Assembly (NCBI GenBank): GCA_937896105.1
Contig: CALBKR010000067.1
Span: 1-5,525 of the forward strand
Direction: 5' to 3'
Origin: an uncultured Bacteroidales bacterium
GTDB taxonomy: Bacteria > Bacteroidota > Bacteroidia > Bacteroidales > Bacteroidaceae
Length of the DNA stretch: 5,525 nt
In this document: positions 1 to 5,525 of the stretch, piece after piece
Layout: each line of letters begins with the position of its first letter
Position numbering within the stretch: the first letter of the stretch is position 1
Made by a program: the position numbers and the translations under genes
The notes under the pieces: model-generated
Databases searched by the model: none
The model's input: the letters and a program-made list of their open reading frames with translations, nothing else
What the model was told of the DNA's origin: nothing

Positions 1-142
1 TTGTATTCTATGCCGAGCTACGAGGAGGAAAAGCCACTTAGTGGGTTAATTTACTAAACGTAAATGAGGATTTCGAAGCCAAACGTAACGCAGAAATTTG
101 CTTTTTAGTCACCCTCTTTTAAGAAGCATATCCACATCCTCT
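1..142. other. Non-coding tail downstream of the kinase gene
   Basis: No credible gene is seen here on either strand; the only minus-strand frame right after the kinase stop runs about 10 codons. The segment holds several short symmetric elements: CCAC-TTA-GTGG at 34-44, ATTTAC-TAAAC-GTAAAT at 49-65 (6-bp stem, 5-nt loop) and TTCGAA near 72-77. None is followed by a run of T in the kinase's direction of transcription, so I do not call an intrinsic terminator. Two roughly similar stretches (GAGGA followed by AAGCC, near 22-35 and 66-80) hint at an intergenic repeat unit, but this is weak. Confidence 0.5.
34..65. repeat. Pair of small stem-loop sequences past the kinase gene
   Basis: Two adjacent hairpin-capable sequences are visible: CCAC-TTA-GTGG at 34-44 and ATTTAC-TAAAC-GTAAAT at 49-65. 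Both are perfect but short. They lie about 80-110 bp downstream of the kinase stop, so they could be part of a transcript 3' end or of an interspersed intergenic repeat. No T-tract follows on either strand, which argues against a classical intrinsic terminator. Confidence 0.35.
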
Positions 143-1402
143 TTATCTCTGCAACTTGAAGACAAACTCCAGCCCGCCGCCGACCGCCGTGCGTGCAGAT
201 ATCGTTCCACCGTGTAGAGCTACAGCATTCTTTACAATGGCAAGGCCAAGGCCTGTACCGCCCAATTTGCGGCTGCGTCCCTTGTCGACACGGTAGAAGC
301 GTTCGAAAAGGCGTGGCAGATGCTCCTCGGGAACGCCTGCGCCATTATCGGAAAAACTGAAGTAATAGAACTGCTCATCGCTTCTGAAACAGGATATAGT
401 GACTGTAGTCCCCTCTCCGGCATATGAGATGGCATTATCGATAAGGTTGCGGAATATCGAATAGAGCATAGAGGGGTCACCGTTAAGCACGAGTTTTTCT
501 GGAAGGTTGTTGGCAATAGTTATATTTTGTTCGGCAACCTTGTCGGCAACCTCAAGCAGCATATTCGACACTATCGGAGAGAGGTCAAGAAGCTCCATCT
601 TTGCACGTTGCGCAGCACCCATATCACTCAACTGGGATATATCCTGCAACAGGCTGCTCAACCTGTTACTCTGCGAGTGGCAGCGCTCGAGGAAATGCCT
701 CAGCTGTTCATCGGTGAGGTTCTGCGGATAGTTCTGTATTATCGTCTCAAGATAGCCCTGAATGCTGCACACCGGTGTCTTGAATTCGTGGGCTATATTC
801 TGTGTAAGTTGCCTTTTGAGCCTCGATTGCTCCTCGGCCGCAGTTATATCATTGATTGAAATCTCAAATCCATTGTCACTGAAGAGGACACAGCGCAGGG
901 CAAATATGCGCCCCGATACCTCTATCTCCTCCGAAGCGAAAGCCTCGCGCACGGTATTATTCCTGTAACCGCCATTGTCTATGAAACTCTTTATCTTTCT
1001 CAACTCAGGCAGTTTGATTATCTCTCCGGCATCCGCAAGATGCGATGGCGAGATAAAATCGGCATACTCACTGAAAAGAGGATTGGCAAACACCACGCGG
1101 CGCTTGGAATCAAAGACAGCGATACCTTCCTGCGCAATGCGCAGATGCTGAAGCAGTTTCTGTGTTGCGAAATCGGAACTGCCGGCGTGCCTCATAAGGC
1201 CATAGAGCAGGTAGAGCACAATGACTAATATCGTGCCTGCGACAACCATTATCGCAACAAGACCTGCATCACCGCCAAGCTCATTGGCCATCTGCATACC
1301 CACCTCATAGTGGTAGTACATAAATGCAACGGCAAACAGCAACAGCAGCACCACTGCCGGCAGGAAAAAGCGGAAAAAAAAGCGTGATACTCCTTGTCTC
1401 AT
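143..1402 (-). CDS. PhoR-like membrane sensor histidine kinase
   Basis: Inner-membrane sensor kinase of 419 residues that should autophosphorylate and pass phosphate to the response regulator encoded just upstream. Two hydrophobic helices are visible (about residues 8-32 and 47-70), separated by only about 14 periplasmic residues. A PAS-like domain follows (about 83-187; IAVFDSKRRVVFANPLF). The HisKA dimerisation domain carries HEFKTP with His205 as phosphoacceptor. The ATPase domain has the N box (NLIDNAISYA, 319-328), G1 (DNGAG, 352-356), F box (FERFYRVD, 366-373) and G2 (GGTGLGLAI, 381-389), so the catalytic core looks complete. I chose the ATG at 1402 because it forms an ATGA overlap with the regulator's stop; a start at 1417 would add only five residues (MFCNR). 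The domain order and tiny periplasmic loop match PhoR. Context (phosphate transporter, Pho-box-like repeats) supports that role, but the signal is not proven by sequence. Confidence 0.93.
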   Translation of the reverse strand: MRQGVSRFFFRFFLPAVVLLLLFAVAFMYYHYEVGMQMANELGGDAGLVAIMVVAGTILVIVLYLLYGLMRHAGSSDFATQKLLQHLRIAQEGIAVFDSKRRVVFANPLFSEYADFISPSHLADAGEIIKLPELRKIKSFIDNGGYRNNTVREAFASEEIEVSGRIFALRCVLFSDNGFEISINDITAAEEQSRLKRQLTQNIAHEFKTPVCSIQGYLETIIQNYPQNLTDEQLRHFLERCHSQSNRLSSLLQDISQLSDMGAAQRAKMELLDLSPIVSNMLLEVADKVAEQNITIANNLPEKLVLNGDPSMLYSIFRNLIDNAISYAGEGTTVTISCFRSDEQFYYFSFSDNGAGVPEEHLPRLFERFYRVDKGRSRKLGGTGLGLAIVKNAVALHGGTISARTAVGGGLEFVFKLQR

Positions 1403-2085
1403 TCGATTACAAAACAATAGCCATAACCACTGCGCGACACAATGTTGTTGGCATACACTCCAAGTTTCTTTCTTAATCGAGCCATATTCACATCGATGCT
1501 ACGCTCAAGCACATTCACATCATCGGGCCACACACTGGAGAGAATTTCCTCACGCGAGAAGACCCTCCCTGGACGGTTCATCAACATACAGAGCACCTCG
1601 TACTCCTTTTTGGTGAGCGAGATATCCACACCATCGATATACGCCCTCTTTGCCTCGACATTGAGCACAAGCCCCTTGAAGGAGATATTGTCGCCGCACG
1701 GTTGCTGCACAGGGGCTTTGTCACTGCGTCGGATAACAGCCTTTACCCTTGCAAGTACCTCACTGATGCGGAAGGGCTTGCATATATAGTCATCGGCGCC
1801 GATATTGAAGCCCGTGAGCACATCATTCTCACCGGTCTTTGCCGTGATGAATATAATGGGAATTGAGGCAAGGCCGCTCTCCTGTCGTATACGTGCCGCA
1901 AGAGAAAAGCCGCTCATATCATCCATCATAACATCGAGCAACAACAGGTCATAGGAAGACAATGGCATCTCCAAGGCCTCTTTACCCGAGTTGGCGACGT
2001 CGACGCAATAACCGCTGTTCTCGAGGTTGAACTTCAGGATTTCGCATATATCCATCTCGTCATCGACGACAAGTATCTTCTCCAT
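1399..2085 (-). CDS. OmpR/PhoB-family response regulator
   Basis: Cytoplasmic two-component transcription factor of 228 residues, the usual size for the family. The receiver domain (about 1-120) has the acidic pair Asp8/Asp9, phosphoacceptor Asp51 (LLLLDVMM), Thr81 (ITAK), switch aromatic Tyr100 and Lys103 (GADDYICKPF). A short linker leads to a winged-helix DNA-binding domain (about 133-228), with the likely recognition helix near 195-208 (RSIDVNMARLRKKL) and the terminal wing SGYGYCF. One oddity: the proline usually found four residues after the phosphoacceptor is Asp55 here (DVMMDD). The gene begins 12 bp after nfo ends, and its stop overlaps the kinase start as ATGA, indicating translational coupling with its cognate kinase. 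No clear Shine-Dalgarno sequence precedes the ATG. It is probably a PhoB-type regulator given the adjacent Pi transporter; the exact regulon is inferred. Confidence 0.95.
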   Translation of the reverse strand: MEKILVVDDEMDICEILKFNLENSGYCVDVANSGKEALEMPLSSYDLLLLDVMMDDMSGFSLAARIRQESGLASIPIIFITAKTGENDVLTGFNIGADDYICKPFRISEVLARVKAVIRRSDKAPVQQPCGDNISFKGLVLNVEAKRAYIDGVDISLTKKEYEVLCMLMNRPGRVFSREEILSSVWPDDVNVLERSIDVNMARLRKKLGVYANNIVSRSGYGYCFVIE

Positions 2086-2097
2086 AAGAACAACAGT

Positions 2098-2931
2098 TTA
2101 TTCAAATGAACGCAACAATTCTATCTCACTCGCCCAACGGCTCTCGTCGGGGGTCTCCAATATAATGGGTATATTGTCGAAACGTTTATCTTTCATAAAA
2201 CGCTTGAAGAAATCGATGCCGAGCGGACCGATGCCGACACTGTCGTGGCGGTCGACACGTGAACCAAGCGGTTTTTTTGTATCATTAAGGTGTATTGCCT
2301 TGAGATACTCGAGACCGATGACACGCTCCAACTCGCCGAAGGCACCGTCGTAATCACCAACGATATCATACCCGGCCGAATAGAAATGACAGGTATCGAT
2401 GCAAACACCCACACGGCTCTTGTCCTCTACGCGGTCAATGATATAACGTATCTCCTCGAGCCTGTTGCCCACGTTGCTACCCTGCCCTGCAGTGTTCTCA
2501 ATGACCGCAGTAACGCCCGTTGTCCTTGAGAGTGCAAGGTTTATGTTTGCAGCTATCTCATCGAGACACTGCTCTACGGTTATCTTCTTCAGATGACTGC
2601 CCGGGTGGAAATTGAGCATAGTAAGCCCGAGCTGCTCGCAGCGTTGCATCTCGTCAAGGAATGCAGCACGCGATTTCTGCAGACTCTCCTCATCGGGGCT
2701 GCCAAGATTTATGAGGTAGCTGTCGTGAGGAAGTATATGTTGCGGGGCAAAACCGCCCTTGGCGCAGTTCTCCTTGAAGAGAGCGATGCTTTTTGCTGTC
2801 AATGGAGCCGAGACCCACTGTCGCTGGTTCTTGGTAAAGAGTGCGAATGCATTGGCTCCGACAGCCATTGCGTTGAGCGGTGCATTCTCTACACCGCCGC
2901 TTGCCGATACGTGAGGACCTATGAATTTCAT
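2098..2931 (-). CDS. nfo: Endonuclease IV (AP endonuclease)
   Basis: Zinc-dependent apurinic/apyrimidinic endonuclease of base-excision repair, cutting DNA 5' to abasic sites and trimming blocked 3' ends in the cytoplasm. At 277 residues it is close to the E. coli enzyme (285). It opens with the family start ([17 protein letters not shown]), which belongs to a TIM-barrel fold. All nine expected metal ligands can be placed: His69, His109, Glu145, Asp179, His182, His214, Asp227, His229 and Glu259. The signature stretches are NFHPGSH (107-113), IENTAGQG (144-151), [13 protein letters not shown] (177-189) and HLNDTK (214-219). The start follows an AT-rich leader without a Shine-Dalgarno motif, typical of Bacteroidota. 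A spacer with a strong inverted repeat separates it from the transporter, while the two-component genes follow almost without gap, so nfo could be first gene of a three-gene transcript. Confidence 0.97.
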   Translation of the reverse strand: MKFIGPHVSASGGVENAPLNAMAVGANAFALFTKNQRQWVSAPLTAKSIALFKENCAKGGFAPQHILPHDSYLINLGSPDEESLQKSRAAFLDEMQRCEQLGLTMLNFHPGSHLKKITVEQCLDEIAANINLALSRTTGVTAVIENTAGQGSNVGNRLEEIRYIIDRVEDKSRVGVCIDTCHFYSAGYDIVGDYDGAFGELERVIGLEYLKAIHLNDTKKPLGSRVDRHDSVGIGPLGIDFFKRFMKDKRFDNIPIILETPDESRWASEIELLRSFE

Positions 2932-2959
2932 ATCAAATATTTTTGCTAATATAATAAAT

Positions 2960-3010
2960 ATTATGCCGGCACGGGCAATTTTATCAAATTTTAACCCTTG
3001 CCGGCATAAT
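2960..3010 (-). terminator. 12-bp inverted repeat; possible transporter terminator
   Basis: A perfect 12-bp inverted repeat lies 21 bp after the transporter stop: ATTATGCCGGCA at 2960-2971 and its complement at 2999-3010. After one mismatch, three more G-C pairs (2973-2975 with 2995-2997) extend the stem, leaving a 19-nt AT-rich loop. In the transporter's direction the stem is followed by an AT-rich run (ATTTATTATATTAGC) rather than a pure T-tract, so termination may be partial. It could instead be an mRNA processing or stabilising hairpin in the nfo leader. The structure is seen directly; the function is inferred. Confidence 0.5.
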
Positions 3011-3030
3011 CGTGTTATACAATTGTTCTA

Positions 3031-5334
3031 TCAGAGTCTTGGTTCAGCCGCCGATGTCACCTGCAGTGCAAAGAACTTGTTACCGCCACGCAACAGGTTA
3101 CGCACCTCGCTGAGAAGCTCGTGGCTCTCCTGGATAAGGTTCAGATAAACAAAATCCATTCTGAGACTGCCGTTGCTCTTGTGCAGACGCATTGTCTGCT
3201 CCTTGCGCAGGTTGGCAAGCTGGTGCTTCAAGTGCTTTGCCCTTGCCGAAACCTCCTCGGCATTGTCATAATTACCCGTAGCAATTATCTCATTGATATC
3301 TTTGAGAACATTATATACATCGCGGCAATATGGAGAGAACTCCTCGACATATACCTTGGATAGCGGGCTGAAGCTATTGTCGGCGTGCTCCTTCATCGGT
3401 TCGCCGATACGTGTCAGAGTATTGAGCATCTGCTGGCAGCTGTTCGAGCAAAGATGGTACCAGGTACTGCGCTCGAATGCCATCTGCTGGTCAATGCGCT
3501 GCAAGCCGCGTGTCTCGGCACGACGCTGCTTCTTCATCAGCGCCTTCTCCTCGACAATCTTTATCATCGTACTCTTCAACGGACGCAAGGCATCCTTCGA
3601 GAAGGACTCGAACATATTCTTGTAGGCCTCGGCCGAGAATGTCAATGTATGTGTCAGAGTCTCTGCCGCGTGCAGTTTCAGGCTCTCCCACACCTCGTCC
3701 TGATTATCGGACTTAAGGATTACGTTCATCTGCTCATCAACCACCTCGGCCGATTTTTTCTTGTTATACTTGATATGGCTGCGTACGAGAAGATATACAA
3801 CCACTGCAATCATTATATACATAGCCACCACACCACCGTAATTGAGTATGGTTGCGACAAGTGCAGCGATGATGAATGCAGCACCCGCAGTGATGAACCA
3901 TCCACCGATTACCGATACCACACCCGTTACACGGTACACGGCGCTCTCACGTCCCCAAGCACGGTCGGCAAGTGAAGAACCCATACCCACCATAAAGGTT
4001 ACATAAGTTGTAGAGAGCGGCAGTTTCAACGAGGTACCGAACGCAATGAGCAGACCGGCAAGCACAAGATTTACCGATGCACGGATAAGGTCGAATGCCA
4101 CATCCTCACGCTCCTCGAGTGGAGTAAAGCGCTTGTTTATCCAATTCTTAACACCTTGTGGAGTGTTACGCGACACCGCATCGACCATCTTTGTTGTAGA
4201 GCGCACAATGTTACGCGCAACCGACGAGGTACCGAACATCTCATTCCCCTCGTCCTGCTGGCTCGACAGGTCGATGGATGTCTGCAACACCTTGCGCGCC
4301 TTCTTGCTTGTGAACAAAGCATATACCATAACGGCACCTGCGCCTACAAGGAAGAGCACATTGGTTGTTGCCGGCAGCTTCAGCGAACCCATTGACATCC
4401 CCACATCGCCACCGCCCTCGACAAATGCCTCGAACGACTCCAAACCGGCAAGAGTTACACCGATGAAGTTCACAAGGTCGTTACCGGCAAACGCCATAGC
4501 AAGCGAGAAGGTACCCATAAGCACCACCACCTTCAGCACATTCACCTTTGCCCAGTGCCGGCACTGCATAAGCAACGTGAGTACAACAAAGGCACACAAC
4601 AGGAACATTGTTGTATCCTTAAAGACAAACTCCTGCACCGATGCCGGCAGTTGAGCCTTTAGAGTACTTTCTTTCAAACCCTTCACCAGCATAAAATAAA
4701 TTATGGCAGTAGAAGCAAAACCGCCATAAAGACCAATCTTGCTGCCAAGATTCTTACGATAATGGAATGTGAATATTATACGTGATATCCACTGCACCAC
4801 AAGACCGAATATAAAGGCTATCGCCACAGAGAGGAAAATCGATATGATGATGGTCATTGCCCTGTCAGTGTTCAGCATACCCAAGCCCTCGCCGCTTGAC
4901 GAGAGTAACGCCGTGATGAACGATGCACCGAGCAGCTCGAACACCATTGACACGGTAGTAGATGTAGGCAGACCAAGCGAATTGAACAGGTCGAGCAGGA
5001 ACACATCACTGATGACCACGGCCAGGTATATGCACATTACATTCTTGAAGGAGAAGAAACTCGGGTCAAAGATACCGTGACGCGCTACATCCATCATACC
5101 GCTGCTGAATGCAGCACCAATAAATACACCGCAAGCGGCTACAATGAGCACGTGCTTAATCTTTGCAGCCTTGGAACCGACTGCCGAGCTCAAGAAATTA
5201 ACAGCGTCGTTGCTTACACCCACCGTAAGGTCGATAATCGCAAGGACAAACATAAACGCAACCACGAACAGATAGGACAGTTCGACCGAACCAAGCCCCG
5301 ACACATAGTCGATAATGTTGTTAAAGAAATCCAT
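3031..5334 (-). CDS. PiT-family phosphate transporter with PhoU-like C-terminal domain
   Basis: Inner-membrane inorganic phosphate permease of the PiT/PHO-4 family, expected to import Pi (or metal-phosphate) by ion symport. It has 767 residues, well beyond the roughly 500 of E. coli PitA. The family's internal duplication is visible: the first half has GVSNDAVNF (39-47) and LPTSTTVSM (122-130), the second half has FAGNDLVNF (282-290) and LPLSTTYVTF (438-447). About a dozen hydrophobic segments span residues 20-517, interrupted by a polar, probably cytoplasmic insert at about 343-415. Residues about 545-755 are charged and helical, without membrane segments, and resemble a PhoU-type helical-bundle domain. 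Such a domain could gate the transporter or report Pi status. The ATG at 5334 leads straight into a plausible N-terminus; no Shine-Dalgarno sequence is seen. Upstream lies an 11-bp-phased repeat array suggesting control by a PhoB-type regulator. The transporter call is firm; the PhoU assignment rests on position and helical character and is less certain. Confidence 0.93.
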   Translation of the reverse strand: MDFFNNIIDYVSGLGSVELSYLFVVAFMFVLAIIDLTVGVSNDAVNFLSSAVGSKAAKIKHVLIVAACGVFIGAAFSSGMMDVARHGIFDPSFFSFKNVMCIYLAVVISDVFLLDLFNSLGLPTSTTVSMVFELLGASFITALLSSSGEGLGMLNTDRAMTIIISIFLSVAIAFIFGLVVQWISRIIFTFHYRKNLGSKIGLYGGFASTAIIYFMLVKGLKESTLKAQLPASVQEFVFKDTTMFLLCAFVVLTLLMQCRHWAKVNVLKVVVLMGTFSLAMAFAGNDLVNFIGVTLAGLESFEAFVEGGGDVGMSMGSLKLPATTNVLFLVGAGAVMVYALFTSKKARKVLQTSIDLSSQQDEGNEMFGTSSVARNIVRSTTKMVDAVSRNTPQGVKNWINKRFTPLEEREDVAFDLIRASVNLVLAGLLIAFGTSLKLPLSTTYVTFMVGMGSSLADRAWGRESAVYRVTGVVSVIGGWFITAGAAFIIAALVATILNYGGVVAMYIMIAVVVYLLVRSHIKYNKKKSAEVVDEQMNVILKSDNQDEVWESLKLHAAETLTHTLTFSAEAYKNMFESFSKDALRPLKSTMIKIVEEKALMKKQRRAETRGLQRIDQQMAFERSTWYHLCSNSCQQMLNTLTRIGEPMKEHADNSFSPLSKVYVEEFSPYCRDVYNVLKDINEIIATGNYDNAEEVSARAKHLKHQLANLRKEQTMRLHKSNGSLRMDFVYLNLIQESHELLSEVRNLLRGGNKFFALQVTSAAEPRL

Positions 5335-5401
5335 ACGTTATAGTAATAATGTTTTTCATCCCTCTCAAAAGCCATACAACCCGGCGAGCAATACAGCGAT
5401 A

Positions 5402-5409
5402 CAAAAATT
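5402..5409 (-). promoter_or_regulatory. Candidate -7 promoter element for the transporter
   Basis: On the transcribed (minus) sense this reads AATTTTTG, one base off the Bacteroidota -7 consensus TAnnTTTG. It sits just downstream of the TTACA/TGTAA array. No TTTG -33 element is found at the usual 19-21 bp spacing, which would fit an activator-dependent promoter where the repeat array takes the place of the -33 element. It predicts a leader of roughly 60 nt. Weak on its own. Confidence 0.3.
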
Positions 5410-5420
5410 GCACAAAACAG

Positions 5421-5458
5421 TTACATTCTAATTACAAGAATGTTACAAAATTGTTACA
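5421..5458 (-). promoter_or_regulatory. Pho-box-like array: four TTACA repeats, 11-bp period
   Basis: TTACA occurs at 5421, 5432, 5443 and 5454, spaced exactly 11 bp. Three of the four are extended to GTTACAA. On the transporter's sense strand they read TGTAA, with two units as TTGTAAC, similar in layout to the E. coli Pho box (7-bp repeats with 4-bp spacers) and to the roughly 11-bp-spaced repeats bound by Bacillus PhoP. Two degenerate units continue in phase toward the gene (GCACA at 5410, ATACA at 5399), so six ACA triplets share the register. The array lies about 87-124 bp upstream of the transporter ATG, a suitable place for the PhoB-like regulator encoded at 1399-2085. The repeats are seen directly; the binding protein is inferred. 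Confidence 0.6.
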
Positions 5459-5506
5459 AGCGAGCGAGATGTATGAAGCTTGCTTCAATACATATCACAG
5501 CGAGCG
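5459..5506. repeat. AGCGAGCG direct repeats flanking an imperfect hairpin
   Basis: AGCGAGCG occurs at 5459-5466 and again at 5499-5506, 40 bp apart. Between them, GTAT-GAAGC (5471-5479) and GCTTC-A-ATAC (5482-5491) form an imperfect inverted repeat with a one-base bulge and a 2-nt centre. The element lies immediately upstream of the TTACA array. It could be the 3' end of a neighbouring transcript, an additional operator or an intergenic repeat; the window ends too soon to choose. Confidence 0.4.
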
Positions 5507-5525
5507 CAGAAAAATTTCGAGGTTT

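Noticed and set aside
90..107. GCAGAAATTTGC followed by T-run on the plus strand as an intrinsic terminator
   Set aside because: The pairing leaves almost no loop and needs a bulge, and no plus-strand gene ends here for it to terminate.
111..142. Short minus-strand ORF just after the kinase stop (starting ATGTGG)
   Set aside because: Only about 10 codons, no ribosome-binding signal and no resemblance to a known leader or small protein.
1442..1789. 115-codon plus-strand open frame opposite the response regulator
   Set aside because: Mirror frame of a complete, motif-bearing regulator gene; no domain or leader of its own.
2934..2941. AATATTTG (minus sense) as a -7 promoter element for nfo
   Set aside because: It ends 2 bp before the nfo ATG, which would put transcription start inside the gene, and there is no TTTG at the -33 spacing.
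3385..3975. 196-codon plus-strand open frame opposite the phosphate transporter
   Set aside because: It lies entirely antisense to the PhoU-like and last membrane regions of a well-supported gene, shows no domain and has a low-complexity His/Cys-rich composition typical of a shadow frame.
4046..4654. 202-codon plus-strand open frame, Ser/Thr/Arg-rich
   Set aside because: Antisense to the transporter membrane core; composition reflects the reverse complement of hydrophobic codons and there is no recognisable motif.

Overview
The window looks like chromosomal DNA from a member of the Bacteroidota, most likely Bacteroidales. The inference rests on three things: the protein style (for example the histidine kinase H-box with IAHEFKTPV), AT-rich spacers without convincing Shine-Dalgarno sequences before any of the four starts, and a long phosphate transporter carrying a PhoU-like C-terminal extension. 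Genus cannot be fixed from the sequence alone. I see no RNA gene, insertion sequence or CRISPR array.

All four genes lie on the minus strand, so the reading order runs from high to low coordinates. (1) 5335-5525: upstream regulatory region with four TTACA repeats at an exact 11-bp period, resembling a Pho box. (2) 5334-3031: a 767-residue PiT-type inorganic phosphate transporter fused to a cytoplasmic PhoU-like helical domain. (3) 3030-2932: a 99-bp spacer with a perfect 12-bp inverted repeat. (4) 2931-2098: nfo, endonuclease IV, with all nine metal ligands present. (5) 2085-1399: an OmpR/PhoB-family response regulator, 12 bp after nfo. (6) 1402-143: a PhoR-like histidine kinase whose start overlaps the regulator's stop as ATGA. 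(7) 142-1: a non-coding tail with small inverted repeats.

The most coherent reading is a phosphate locus. A low-affinity-type Pi importer with a built-in PhoU-like domain sits beside a PhoB/PhoR-like two-component system, and the transporter's upstream region carries an array with the spacing expected for PhoB/PhoP-family regulators. The kinase has almost no periplasmic segment, so it probably senses an internal or membrane-protein signal, as E. coli PhoR does through PhoU and the Pst transporter. Whether the fused PhoU-like domain supplies that signal is inference. nfo, a base-excision repair gene, sits in the same strand-wise cluster and may be co-transcribed with the two-component pair; its link to phosphate control is not established by the sequence.
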